Positions 6,781 to 16,648 are shown, numbered from the stretch's first letter. The stretch is DNA of 64,000 bases from Brevibacillus sp. JNUCC-41 (GCF_014844095.1 NZ_CP062163.1:4063501-4127500); one strand, 5' to 3'. Numbers and translations are program-made. Notes: a model not told the origin generated them from the letters alone.

Positions 6781-9748
6781 ATGAAAATTGCGAGAGGTAG
6801 GGAATTACTTACACCCGAACAGAGACAGGCTCTTATGCAAACTTCTGAAGATGAGTGGGTGCTAGGAACCTACTACACTTTTTTCAAACGAGATTTAGAA
6901 ATTATAAATAAACGAAGAAGAGAAGAAAACAGGTTAGGGTTCGCCCTTCAATTAGCCGTTCTTCGGTATCCCGGTTGGCCGTACACTCATATCAAAAGCA
7001 TCCCAGATTCGGTCATACATTATATATCAAAACAAATCGGTGCCAGTCCATCTTCACTTAGTCTTTATCCTCAAAGAGAAAATACACTTTGGGATCATTT
7101 GAAAGAAATTCGAAGTGAATACGATTTTGTAACTTTTACCCTAAAAGAATACCGAATTACATTTAAGCATCTTCATCAATTAGCTTTGGAAAATGGCGAT
7201 GCCATTCATCTACTACATGAATGTATCGACTTTCTAAGAAAAAACAAAATCATACTGCCTGCTATCACTACACTTGAGAGAATGGTGTGGGAGGCAAGAA
7301 CAATGGCTGAAAAGAAGCTATTTAATACGGTTAGTCAGTCCCTAACAAATGAGCAAAAAGTAAAACTTGAAGAGATCATTACTTCGCAGCATCCATCCGA
7401 ATCCAATAAAACGATATTGGGTTGGTTAAAGGAACCACAGGGTCATCCTTCACCCGAAACATTTCTAAAAGTAATAGAACGACTCGAATACATACGGGGA
7501 ATAGAATTAGAGACGGTAAAAATTAGTCATTTGCATCGCAATCGCCTGTTACAGCTATCTAGTTTAGGTTCAAGATATGAGCCTTATGCATTTCGTGACT
7601 TTCAAGAAAATAAACGACATTCGATATTAACCGTCTTTTTATTACATCTTACTCAGGAGTTAACGGACAAAGCTTTTGAAATACATGACAGACAAATACT
7701 TAGTCTGTTATCAAAAGGCCGTAAGGCTCAAGAGGAAAATCAGAAACAAAACGGTAAAAAGCTAAATGAGAAAGTTATACACTTTACGAACATCGGACAA
7801 GCTTTAATCAAAGCAAAACAGGAAAATTTAGACGTTTTTGAGGTTTTAGAATCCGTTATTGAATGGAATTCTTTTGTCTCTTCGGTGGAAGAAGCTCAAG
7901 AGCTTGCACGTCCTGCTGACTATGATTATTTAGACTTACTACAAAAACGATTTTATTCACTTAGAAAATATACGCCAACGCTATTAAGGGTATTGGAATT
8001 TCATTCTACAAAGGAAAATGAGCCACTTTTACAAGCTGCTGAGATTATCCGAGGAATGAACGAATCCGGAAAGCGAAAAGTGCCTGATGACTCGCCTGTG
8101 GATTTTATTTCAAAACGTTGGAAAAAGCATTTATACGAGGATGATGGTACAACAATCAATCGTCATTACTATGAAATGGCTATTTTAGCAGAACTTCGGG
8201 GGCATGTTCGGGCAGGAGATGTTTCCATTGTTGGCAGCAGACAGTATAGAGATTTTGAGGAATATTTGTTTTCAGAAGATACATGGAACTAAACGAAGGA
8301 GAATACGAGATTATCAGTTAGTTTATCATTTGAAGATTATATGAAGGAGAGAACCAGCAGCCTTAACGAAAGGTTAAGGTGGTTAGCTTCCAATTCCAAC
8401 AAGTTAGACGGGGTTTCTCTTGAAAAAGGAAAGCTGTCACTTGCACGCTTAGAAAAAGATGTTCCAGAAGAAGCAAAAAAGTTTAGTGCAAGCCTTTATC
8501 AAATGCTGCCAAGAATAAAATTAACTGATTTACTCATGGATGTTGCTCATATAACAGGATTTCATGAGCAATTCACTCATGCTTCCAATAATCGAAAACC
8601 AGATAAAGAAGAAACAACCATTATCATGGCTGCCCTTTTAGGAATGGGAACGAATATTGGCTTGAGCAAGATGGCTGAAGCAACACCCGAACTTACATAT
8701 AAACAATTAGCCAATGTATCTCAATGGCGCATGTATGAAGATGCCATGAATAAAGCCCAAGCTGTATTAGTAAATTTTCATCACAAATTACAATTACTCT
8801 TCCTATTGGGGAGACGGTACAACATCCTCGTCAGATGGTATGAGAATGCAGCTATGTGTTTCGTCACTACATGCAGATTCAAACCCACATTACGGAACTG
8901 GAAAAGGAGCCACCATCTATCGATTTACGAGTGACCAATTCACTTCTTACTACACAAAGATTATTCATACAAATTCAAGGGATGCGATTCATGTTTTGGA
9001 TGGTTTGTTGCACCATGAGACGGATCTAAATATAGAAGAGCATTATACAGACACGGCCGGTTACACAGACCAAATATTCGGGCTGACTCATTTATTAGGA
9101 TTTAAATTTGCTCCAAGAATAAGGGATTTATCGGACTCAAAATTATTTACAATAGATAAAGCAAGTGAGTATCCAAAACTAGAAGCCATTTTACGTGGAC
9201 AAATAAATACAAAGACCATCAAAGAAAATTATGGGGATGTTTTGCGATTAGCTCATTCTATAAGGGAAGGAACGGTTTCAGCATCCCTCATTATGGGGAA
9301 ACTAGGTTCCTATTCAAGACAAAACAGCTTAGCTACAGCCTTACGTGAGATGGGCCGGATAGAAAAAACGATTTTTATTCTTAATTACATTTCAGATGAA
9401 TCTCTAAGAAGAAAAATACAAAGAGGATTGAATAAAGGAGAAGCCATGAATGGGCTGGCAAGAGCTATTTTCTTCGGAAAACAAGGAGAGCTTAGGGAAC
9501 GAACCATACAGCATCAGTTCCAAAGGGCCAGTGCTTTAAACATAATTATCAATGCCATTAGTATCTGGAATACCTTACATCTAACAAAAGCAGTTGAATA
9601 TCAAAAACAGTCTGGTAGTTTTAATGAAGAATTATTGCACCATATGTCGCCTCTAGCTTGGGAACATATTAATTTGCTAGGAGAATACCATTTTAATTCC
9701 GAGAAAATGGTCTCGTTAGATTCTTTAAGACCATTGAAACTTTCTTAA
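6781..9748 (+). pseudogene. Tn3-family transposase TnpA, broken by a stop and a frameshift
   Basis: Joined, the frames give about 989 residues, normal for Tn3 transposases. Residues 1-503 are the N-terminal DNA-binding region (DUF4158-like). A TAA at 8290-8292 interrupts the same frame, which continues (TKENTRLSVSLSFEDY) to about 8795, where a one-base shift moves the sequence to another frame. The catalytic core follows there: YWGDGTTSSSDG (first Asp), HYTDTAGYTDQIFGL (second Asp) and GRIEKTIFIL (Glu). The reading frame ends in NLLGEYHFNSEK at 9748, 36 bp before the right repeat. Only two lesions are present. Confidence 0.93.
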
Positions 9749-9784
9749 CGTTGTTAAAAATAGGGGAATCGTCTCGGAAATGTG

Positions 9785-9822
9785 CTTAGCGTTGTAAATC
9801 CGCATTTTCCTGACGGTACCCC
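9785..9822 (-). repeat. Tn3-like right terminal inverted repeat (38 bp)
   Basis: It reads CTTAGCGTTG ... TGACGGTACCCC; its complement begins GGGGTACCGTCAGG. It matches the left repeat with four mismatches. Confidence 0.92.
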
Positions 9823-9827
9823 AATTT
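9823..9827. repeat. Target-site duplication, right copy (AATTT)
   Basis: An exact copy of 4398-4402, immediately outside the right terminal repeat. Confidence 0.85.
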
Positions 9828-9974
9828 AGACATAAATAAGCTTAAAACAATTTTAGGTATTGATATTTGTAATTCTTTTTCAATTAAAGGGCGCGATTGT
9901 GGAACAAAAAGCAGTCGCTTTTTTACTAGGAAGAATCGAATTGTTCTATTAAAAGATTGGGTGTCAATATTAAG

Positions 9975-10016
9975 AAACCTAGCTAATCTTCTCATGTGGA
10001 GATAGCTGGGTTTTTT
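9975..10016 (+). terminator. Terminator-like hairpin right of the transposon
   Basis: AAACCTAGCTAATC pairs imperfectly with GATAGCTGGGTTT and six T follow. The gene it once served is not visible. Confidence 0.55.
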
Positions 10017-10100
10017 AAAGTTGAATGTGAAAAATAACGCTTAAAACCAACGCGAATTTTCGGTCAAAGTGACAAGTAACCCTATGGGGTCAGTTCATAA

Positions 10101-10230
10101 TGAACTGCACCCCAATTGTTAGACACAACTAACAATTGCAGGTGCAGTTTTTTATGGCGAGATTTTCTTCAGAAGAAAAAATACAGGCAGTAAGACAATA
10201 TATAGATGAAATAAAATTTGAGCAAAAATA
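10101..10230 (+). mobile_element. IS3-family insertion sequence, left-end remnant
   Basis: TGAACTGCACCCCAATTG at 10101 looks like an IS150-group end. A complete-looking start follows at ATG 10154 for an orfA product (MARFSSEEKIQAVRQY), which loses similarity after about 25 codons. The rest of the element, including the DDE transposase, is missing. Confidence 0.7.
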
Positions 10231-10257
10231 CATCGCAAAACCATACTTTAGGATAAA

Positions 10258-10304
10258 TAAAAAGAATCCATTTTGAAAAAAGATTGATCAAAATGGATTC
10301 TTTT
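10258..10304. terminator. Bidirectional terminator hairpin
   Basis: AAAAGAATCCATTTT pairs with AAAATGGATTCTTTT across a short loop. It separates the IS3 remnant from the GNAT pseudogene. Confidence 0.75.
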
Positions 10305-10392
10305 CCATCCGATATAAGTTTGGGCTATTATAAAAAAGTTTGATCATTTTCTACCTGTGCTGCTTTACAATCGCGCCTTTTTGGAATAACGG

Positions 10393-10668
10393 TTATCTTT
10401 TAAGGAATGAATAAACATATGTATCGTGTGCTTTTCCGTTTTGATACATATAGTCTCATAATACGCCTTCTTTTTGGAAACCTATTTTTGTTAATAACGT
10501 ACTAGGTGCTTCATTTTCAATAAACACAACAGCGCCTATTCGAGTTAAATTCATTTCATCGAATCCATATGAAATAACTTTAGATGCTGCTTCCAAAGTG
10601 TATCCTTTTCTCCAGTGATCTGGATGTATTTCGTAACCAATTTCAGCTCGTTTATGTAAAAGAGGCAT
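10393..10668 (-). pseudogene. RimJ/RimL-type GNAT acetyltransferase remnant
   Basis: The 70-codon frame from 10668 has the acetyl-CoA-binding part of a GNAT protein (GYEIHPDHWRKGYTLEAA) and the C-terminal FIENEAPSTLLTKIGF segment. A TGA at 10456-10458 interrupts the frame where homologues usually carry Arg, and beyond it the same frame continues as DYMYQNGKAHDTYVYSFLKR to TAA 10393. The N-terminal half is missing, so this is a truncated gene that then acquired a nonsense codon. Confidence 0.85.
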
Positions 10669-10944
10669 ACGTTAGGGAATTGAGAAAAAAGGTACTAAAA
10701 GAATAATTGGAACAATAGGTTTTAATGATTGGTTACCTAACTTCCAGCAACTTTTGCACCTTTATTCAAAACACCTTGCATTTATTAGCATGGGAGGAAC
10801 GAATCAATTTTGCTTTTTTTTAGGGTGAGAATACATAATTTTCTGGATATTCTAGTTATTCAACGATAAATCTATATTTCATTCAAACGCTCTAGTAGGG
10901 AAAGTCTCTAGTCCGAGCAGATATTCATGCGGTAAATGATCAGT
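10669..10944. other. Intergenic, nothing recognised
   Basis: AT-rich DNA between the GNAT remnant and the AraC gene. No coding frame or strong hairpin was found. Confidence 0.5.
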
Positions 10945-11766
10945 CTACTTAGTAATAATGGTATTGTTCTTTAATTGGGCAGGTTTATATAGATTAAACT
11001 TTTTAAAATCATTAATAAGGTGAGCTTGATCACAATATCCGAATTCATCCACCACATCTGAAAAAGAGGTACGTTCATTAGTAAGCAAAAAGAAAGCCTT
11101 TTGGAATCTAATGATCTGACTAAAAAGCTTTGGTGGAATTCCAACTATCTCCGCAAACTTCATTCGTAAATATCGCTCGGAATAACCAGTATCTTCTACT
11201 AGGTCTTTCATATTAAAGTTTCCTTTGGATAAATATATTTTTTTTATAGAATAATCAACAATTTTGGGTATCTCTCCAAATTTAATGAATTTTCCGATTT
11301 GTTCAAACAACTCTATCCTCTTATGAAATGAATTTTGTTCTGCTATTCTGTCAACAATTGAATCTTCTAGTGAAATGATATTACAAAGAGGAAGTTTCTT
11401 ATCTATAATATCAGGCATGGCATTATTAACAAATTTAATTGCATGCTCAGGTAAAATGCGAACCCCAAAGTGATCATATCCGGGTTGGAAATGTAATTGT
11501 TTAATTTGCAATAAACTACCGTAAATATGAGCAGAGGGTTTATTCGGATTACAGCAAAAAATAAACTCGATACATCCGTCGGGAAGGGCCGGGACCCAAT
11601 CTTTATGATGATCAATCTTAAACTGATAGAATAATATGATTGGAAGTTGGGCAGAATCCTGACTTGGTTTTAGCTCTATATAATAATCAGTATTAGATTT
11701 CAATCCAGGTTGAAAGGGAATATAATGAGTAGTTTGTAATGTGTTTCGTACGTTTTTATTAATCAT
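10945..11766 (-). CDS. AraC-family transcriptional regulator
   Basis: This 273-residue protein has an N-terminal sensing region rich in aromatic residues (DGCIEFIFCCNPN, HFGVRILPEHA, as in the DUF6597/AraC group) and a C-terminal AraC HTH pair at about 170-265 (DLVEDTGYSERYLRMKFAE and FSDVVDEFGYCDQAHLINDF). ATG 11766 has an ideal AGGAGGA seven bases upstream. It is divergent from the aminotransferase gene across a 363-bp gap, so it most likely controls that gene. Confidence 0.9.
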   Translation of the reverse strand: MINKNVRNTLQTTHYIPFQPGLKSNTDYYIELKPSQDSAQLPIILFYQFKIDHHKDWVPALPDGCIEFIFCCNPNKPSAHIYGSLLQIKQLHFQPGYDHFGVRILPEHAIKFVNNAMPDIIDKKLPLCNIISLEDSIVDRIAEQNSFHKRIELFEQIGKFIKFGEIPKIVDYSIKKIYLSKGNFNMKDLVEDTGYSERYLRMKFAEIVGIPPKLFSQIIRFQKAFFLLTNERTSFSDVVDEFGYCDQAHLINDFKKFNLYKPAQLKNNTIITK

Positions 11767-12129
11767 AAATTTCCTCCTTTGCTTTGAAAAATTCTAGCAA
11801 TACTTATTGAGCTTCTTTATAGATATACAAGGGTTAAGAGCAGGTTGTTATTATATTATTTTACCTTGGAAATTTAGAGAAAAGTTTGCTCCTATTCTCT
11901 AATAGTACACTGATCTTCTTCTATCACCCACTTTTATATTTTTAGCAAATCAATCATTTCGTTTGTGCCGCGACTGAAAATTGTCAAAAATAATTAATAG
12001 AATAAAGTTTCTAAAACTTTAGATTATATCAAAAAAATTAAAATTTGTAATGTTCCGATTTCTTCAATATAAATCACTGGAAATATAATACACTTAATAG
12101 CAACAAAGGGGAAAGGAAGGGATCAAAAT
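11767..12129. other. Divergent promoter region between the AraC regulator and the aminotransferase
   Basis: An AT-rich gap with no coding frame. It contains the perfect palindrome TAAAGTTT-CTA-AAACTTTA at 12003-12021. The aminotransferase ribosome site (GGAAAGGAAGGG) lies at about 12110-12121. Confidence 0.6.
12003..12021. promoter_or_regulatory. Palindrome, candidate operator
   Basis: TAAAGTTTCTAAAACTTTA has perfect 8-bp arms around CTA, about 110 bp upstream of the aminotransferase start. AraC-family sites are more often direct repeats, so another regulator may be involved. Confidence 0.4.
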
Positions 12130-13560
12130 ATGAGTTTAACAGTGCAAAAAATAAACTGGGAGCAAGTTAAAGAATGGGATCGTAAATACCTGATGAGGAC
12201 GTTTAGTACCCAAAATGAGTATCAACCTGTACCGATTGAATCAACAGAAGGTGACTATTTGATTATGCCTGATGGCACAAGATTATTAGATTTCTTCAAT
12301 CAACTTTATTGTGTCAATTTAGGTCAGAAAAATCAAAAAGTTAATGCTGCAATCAAGGAGGCTTTAGACCGATATGGTTTTGTATGGGATACTTATGCAA
12401 CTGATTATAAAGCCAAAGCAGCTAAGATAATTATTGAGGATATTTTAGTTGATGAAGACTGGCCAGGAAAAGTTAGGTTCGTATCAACAGGAAGTGAAGC
12501 AGTGGAAACGGCATTGAATATCGCGAGGTTATATACAAATCGCCCACTAGTGGTTACACGAGAACACGATTATCATGGTTGGACTGGTGGAGCAGCTACT
12601 GTTACTCGATTAAGGTCATATCGAAGTGGTTTAGTTGGGGAAAATTCAGAATCTTTTTCAGCACAAATACCTGGTTCATCATATAATAGTGCTGTTTTGA
12701 TGGCACCATCCCCTAACATGTTTCAGGATTCGAACGGCAACTGCCTAAAAGATGAAAACGGGGAATTGTTGAGTGTAAAGTATACACGTCGTATGATCGA
12801 AAACTATGGTCCGGAACAAGTGGCAGCAGTGATAACTGAAGTATCGCAAGGTGCAGGCTCTGCTATGCCCCCATATGAATACATTCCACAGATCCGAAAA
12901 ATGACAAAAGAACTAGGTGTCCTTTGGATTAATGATGAGGTTCTTACTGGCTTTGGGCGGACAGGGAAGTGGTTTGGATATCAGCATTATGGGGTACAGC
13001 CAGATATAATCACTATGGGTAAAGGACTCTCCAGTTCCTCACTCCCTGCTGGCGCTGTCGTAGTTAGTAAGGAAATTGCAGCGTTTATGGATAAGCACCG
13101 ATGGGAGTCAGTATCCACCTATGCGGGTCATCCAGTTGCGATGGCTGCGGTCTGTGCAAATTTAGAAGTGATGATGGAAGAAAACTTTGTTGAGCAAGCG
13201 AAGAACAGCGGAGAGTATATAAGGAGTAAACTTGAACTTCTGCAACAAAAACATAAAAGTATAGGCAATTTCGACGGATATGGCCTTTTATGGATAGTAG
13301 ATATTGTGAATGCCAAGACTAAGACTCCATATGTAAAATTGGACCGGAACTTCACACACGGGATGAATCCAAATCAAATCCCTACACAAATCATTATGAA
13401 AAAAGCGCTAGAAAAAGGAGTGCTGATTGGTGGAGTAATGCCTAATACAATGAGAATTGGCGCATCTCTGAATGTTAGTCGTGAAGACATCGATAAAGCA
13501 ATGGATGCACTGGATTACGCACTTGACTATTTGGAAAGTGGAGAATTGCAGCAATCCTAA
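12130..13560 (+). CDS. Class III (omega) aminotransferase
   Basis: A 476-residue PLP enzyme of fold type I, subgroup II. It shows GSEAVETALNIAR (phosphate-cup region, about 121-133), the PLP-pyridine Asp269 in INDEVLTGFGRTGKW, and the Schiff-base lysine Lys298 in TMGKGLSSSS. Such enzymes move an amino group from beta-/gamma-amino acids, polyamines or taurine-like amines to pyruvate or 2-oxoglutarate; the substrate cannot be assigned. ATG 12130 has a good ribosome site. Remnants of an amino acid permease and an alcohol dehydrogenase follow, then an acyl-CoA ligase, suggesting a degraded amine or amino-acid utilisation operon. Confidence 0.92.
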   Translation: MSLTVQKINWEQVKEWDRKYLMRTFSTQNEYQPVPIESTEGDYLIMPDGTRLLDFFNQLYCVNLGQKNQKVNAAIKEALDRYGFVWDTYATDYKAKAAKIIIEDILVDEDWPGKVRFVSTGSEAVETALNIARLYTNRPLVVTREHDYHGWTGGAATVTRLRSYRSGLVGENSESFSAQIPGSSYNSAVLMAPSPNMFQDSNGNCLKDENGELLSVKYTRRMIENYGPEQVAAVITEVSQGAGSAMPPYEYIPQIRKMTKELGVLWINDEVLTGFGRTGKWFGYQHYGVQPDIITMGKGLSSSSLPAGAVVVSKEIAAFMDKHRWESVSTYAGHPVAMAAVCANLEVMMEENFVEQAKNSGEYIRSKLELLQQKHKSIGNFDGYGLLWIVDIVNAKTKTPYVKLDRNFTHGMNPNQIPTQIIMKKALEKGVLIGGVMPNTMRIGASLNVSREDIDKAMDALDYALDYLESGELQQS

Positions 13561-13627
13561 TGTTGTCATTTCAGAGTAACAAGGAATGGATCTACAATTA
13601 AATCCATAATCATTTGGATATAAACAA

Positions 13628-13824
13628 GAGTTAAAACGCACCTTGAAATGAGAAATCTTGTCATATTTGGTGTGGTTTTTATGTCTCCTGTAGCTTCAAT
13701 AATGCTGTTCGGGATTAATGTAACCGCTTCCGAATAGGCTATGGTATTATCTAACCTTATTGCTTTTACTGCCATGTTATTTACTGCATATAGTTATGGA
13801 AAGATGAAACAGGTGGCTGTTTAG
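13628..13824 (+). pseudogene. APC-family amino acid permease, N-terminal remnant
   Basis: ELKRTL, then after a one-base shift MRNLVIFGVVFMSPV and, beyond an in-frame TAG, VLSNLIAFTAMLFTAYSYGKM are the first two helices of an APC permease. The sequence ends in TAG 13822-13824 and the other ten or so helices are gone. Confidence 0.75.
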
Positions 13825-13899
13825 GGAGTGGTCTGCTGAGAGGGTAATCTTCTTTTTCCTCCTTATATTGTTTGAGCTCATATTCAATACCATAAAGAA

Positions 13900-14021
13900 G
13901 GGAAATTCCCATACGATAAGTAGTGAAGTTTTATAAATTCAATGAAATTAATCAAGCTGCTGCAGACTCCAATAGTGGTAAAACAATTAAACCAATGTCA
14001 ATTATGGGATTTTTAAGATAG
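13900..14021 (+). pseudogene. Zinc alcohol dehydrogenase, C-terminal remnant
   Basis: GKFPYDK, then after a frameshift VKFYKFNEINQAAADSNSG and KTIKP, corresponds to the extreme C-terminus of medium-chain Zn-dependent alcohol dehydrogenases. The catalytic and cofactor domains are missing. The identification rests on about 38 residues. Confidence 0.6.
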
Positions 14022-14048
14022 TGGAGGGCTAGCCCTTCACTATCTTAA
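14013..14048. repeat. 36-bp near-perfect palindrome
   Basis: TTAAGATAGTGGAGGGCT faces its complement with only one G-T pair and no spacer. It starts inside the dehydrogenase remnant and has no T run. It could be a terminator of the lost gene or an operator for the acyl-CoA ligase 90 bp downstream. Confidence 0.6.
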
Positions 14049-14139
14049 CTAACTTCTATGAAATTATCAAAGAGCAATTCATGAACTGGAAATTACCTCA
14101 AAAGAGAATTCTAAACTTACTATACGAGGTGGAATTAGA

Positions 14140-15732
14140 GTGAAAAAGGAAGATTTAATTGCCCCAGAGTATTATAACTTTACTCAAGAAGTTGAAAAGT
14201 TTGTAAACCAGGATAATAGAATTGCAATTAAATGGTTGAATGAGCTAGGAGATTTGTTGGAAATCACATACTTGGATTTAGTTAAACAATTAAATAAATA
14301 TGCTAACGCTTTATTAAAACAAGGTTTGAAAAAGGGAGATAAAATATTACTGACATTACCACGTATACCTGAATCTTATTTTATTTATTTAGCTTGTATA
14401 AAATTAGGTATTGTAATTATCCCATGCTCAGAAATGCTCAGAAACAAAGATTTGAGTTATCGCATAGGACACTCAGGCGCAAGGGCTATCATTTCATATT
14501 ACCAATTTATTTCGGAAGTAGACGATATTAAAGATGAACTGACAACCTTAACTCTTAAATTTATAATCGGCAATACCTTTGAAGGATGGATTTCATTAGA
14601 TAAGATTGCAGCCAATGAAAGTGAATTTTGTGAAGGTGCTAAAACAAAAAGTGATGAAATGGCGTTCTTGCCTTATACATCCGGGACAACAGGTAATCCA
14701 AAAGCAGTGGTCCACACTCATGGATGGGCATATGCACATTTACAAACCGCATCAAAACAGTGGTTAGGAGTTAAAGATGAGGATACAGTTTGGGCAACAG
14801 CTGCCCCTGGTTGGCAAAAATGGATATGGAGTCCTTTCTTATCAACAATAGGTATGGGGGCAACAGCATTTGTATACCATGGGAGTTTTGATCCAAACAA
14901 GTACCTACAATTATTGCAAGTAAATAATATTTCCGTTTTGTGTTGTACACCTACGGAATACCGCCTTATGGCAAAGGTGGATAATATTGAAAAATATTCC
15001 CTATCAGCACTTAGAAGCGCAGTTTCTGCTGGTGAACCATTGAACCGTCAAGTCATAGATACATTTAAAAAGCATTTTGATGTAGAAGTTCGTGATGGAT
15101 ATGGACAAACCGAAAATACCCTTTTGGTCGGTACATTGATGGGAATGGAGATTAAACCAGGATCAATGGGTAAACCAACCCCAGGAAACAAGGTAGATAT
15201 TATAGATAAAGAAGGAAACCCTGTAAAATCAGGCGAAGTGGGAGATATTGCTGTTCATAGAAGTACACCTGCTCTGTTTGTAGAATATTATAAGGACCCA
15301 GAGCGGACTGCAAAGGCGCTACGTGAAGATTGGTATATTACTGGAGATCAGGCTACTAAAGATGAGGATGGTTACTTTTGGTTCGAAGGTCGAAGTGATG
15401 ATATTATTATTAGTTCTGGCTATACAATTGGACCCTTTGAGGTAGAAGATGCATTAACTAAGCATTTAGCTGTTAAAGAGTGTGCAGTAGTTGCAAGTCC
15501 AGACGAGATTCGTGGCAGCGTGGTAAAAGCATTTGTTGTATTACGTAATCCAAAAGATGTAAATAAAGAGGAGCTCGTTTTAGAATTACAAGAGCATGTC
15601 AAAAAGCTTACGGCACCATACAAGTATCCTAGAATTATCGAATTTGTATCAGATTTACCGAAAACAACTTCAGGGAAGATTCGCCGTAAAGAATTACGTC
15701 AGCAAAAAGAAGCTAAAGAATTAATAAAATAG
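14140..15732 (+). CDS. Acyl-CoA synthetase (medium-chain/acetyl-CoA synthetase-like)
   Basis: A 530-residue member of the adenylate-forming ANL superfamily. The P-loop is LPYTSGTTGNPKAVVH at about 183, the A5 motif is RDGYGQTE, the A7 motif includes DWYITGDQATKDEDGYFWF, the hinge is GRSDDIIISSGY, and the catalytic lysine near the C-terminus is in TTSGKIRRKEL. It activates a carboxylic acid to its CoA thioester via an acyl-AMP. Similarity to the MACS branch favours a medium-chain or aromatic acid over acetate. Translation starts at GTG 14140 after AGGTGG. It may have worked with the preceding aminotransferase and dehydrogenase: amine to aldehyde to acid to acyl-CoA. Confidence 0.92.
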   Translation: MKKEDLIAPEYYNFTQEVEKFVNQDNRIAIKWLNELGDLLEITYLDLVKQLNKYANALLKQGLKKGDKILLTLPRIPESYFIYLACIKLGIVIIPCSEMLRNKDLSYRIGHSGARAIISYYQFISEVDDIKDELTTLTLKFIIGNTFEGWISLDKIAANESEFCEGAKTKSDEMAFLPYTSGTTGNPKAVVHTHGWAYAHLQTASKQWLGVKDEDTVWATAAPGWQKWIWSPFLSTIGMGATAFVYHGSFDPNKYLQLLQVNNISVLCCTPTEYRLMAKVDNIEKYSLSALRSAVSAGEPLNRQVIDTFKKHFDVEVRDGYGQTENTLLVGTLMGMEIKPGSMGKPTPGNKVDIIDKEGNPVKSGEVGDIAVHRSTPALFVEYYKDPERTAKALREDWYITGDQATKDEDGYFWFEGRSDDIIISSGYTIGPFEVEDALTKHLAVKECAVVASPDEIRGSVVKAFVVLRNPKDVNKEELVLELQEHVKKLTAPYKYPRIIEFVSDLPKTTSGKIRRKELRQQKEAKELIK

Positions 15733-15769
15733 TAGAAAATTATTAGACCCTTGGTTATACGAGAAAAAG

Positions 15770-16504
15770 GGTTCTAGTGCAAAAATCATCGCTAGAAACA
15801 TAGAATGTCGGTTTCCTTTAAATTGGTAACTTATGAAGCTAACCCAAGCAGTTTATGGATGAATTCTTTTTGGTTTTGGGCAGACTTCCCCCCATGGTGA
15901 ACCTGCTTCTTTTTAATCATATGCATCGCTTCTATGCCACTCAGTATATAAGTAGCTGTACGAAATGATTCCAATCCTAACTTCGAACGAACTCGCTTCT
16001 TTATAAAACGATGATCCTGTTCCACTATATTATTGAGATATTTAACTTGCCTTATTTGTATGCCTTCAGGCATACGTTTCTCTTCTTTTAACACTTGAAT
16101 CGCTACGGGATAGACTGGGTTTTGTCTACTGTTAGGATTACGCGGTTTAAAAACATGAGAAGCAGCCAAGGCTTTCTTGAAAAAGCGCTTGGCTGCTTGT
16201 TTATCTCTTGAAGTCAATCATATTCCCTTCTGAATCGACTGCAAGATACAAATACATCCATTGACCTTTTACTTTCGACTCTCCAAGAGTCATTTGTTGG
16301 CTTGAGATGACGCCGTACTCTTTCATTTAAGTCAGGTCCATATTGATGAACCCAACGCATAATGGTTGTGTGAGCTTTAGATAAACCTCGTTCATCCATC
16401 ATTTCTACCAAATCACGAAAACTCAAACTATACCGCAGGTACCATCTCACCGTTAACATAATCATTTCCGGCTGATAGTGCTTCCGGCTAAAATAAATGT
16501 TCAT
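15770..16504 (-). mobile_element. IS6-family (IS240/IS26-like) element, decayed
   Basis: GGTTCTAGTGCAAAAATC at 15770 resembles the end of IS6-family elements. The transposase lies on the minus strand in two frames (16504-16214 and 16217-15831). Its N-terminus is complete (FSRKHYQPEMIMLTVRWYLR), but small deletions remove the first catalytic Asp segment (WRV is followed directly by ESK instead of DETYIK) and residues after the second Asp. The C-terminal Glu region (YLNNIVEQDHRFIKKR) is intact. No matching repeat was found beyond 16504, so that end is lost or decayed. Confidence 0.85.
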
Positions 16505-16648
16505 TAATTGGGCATTTAATGGAATAAGACTTTCAAAAAAAAGACTGGATATTTATGTTAATATTTAATGTGGGGATAGAATAAAGAATTTGGTCAATGA
16601 AAACAGAAGTAATATAGGTAGAAAAGCTTATACCGGGAGAGATCTTTT

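Larger units (their letters stand above)
4403..9822. mobile_element. Tn3-family transposon with DJ-1/WYL cargo (5,420 bp)
   Basis: The element is bounded by 38-bp inverted repeats and a 5-bp direct duplication. Order: left repeat, DJ-1/PfpI gene (minus), WYL regulator (minus), truncated resolvase (minus), transposase (plus, broken), right repeat. Passenger genes lie downstream of the resolvase on its strand. The ends and target duplication are intact, so insertion was a true transposition; the element now needs transposase supplied in trans because tnpA has a stop and a frameshift. Confidence 0.92.

Noticed and set aside
9786..9995. A 69-codon minus-strand frame next to the right end of the transposon
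   Set aside because: It runs through the 38-bp inverted repeat and a terminator-like hairpin. Removing the transposon in silico leaves the frame open for about 25 more codons on the left side, but the product resembles no family and this length is expected by chance.
10695..10810. Further Tn3 transposase remnant before the AraC gene
   Set aside because: One short match (LAWEERINF) was seen, which is too little to separate from chance.
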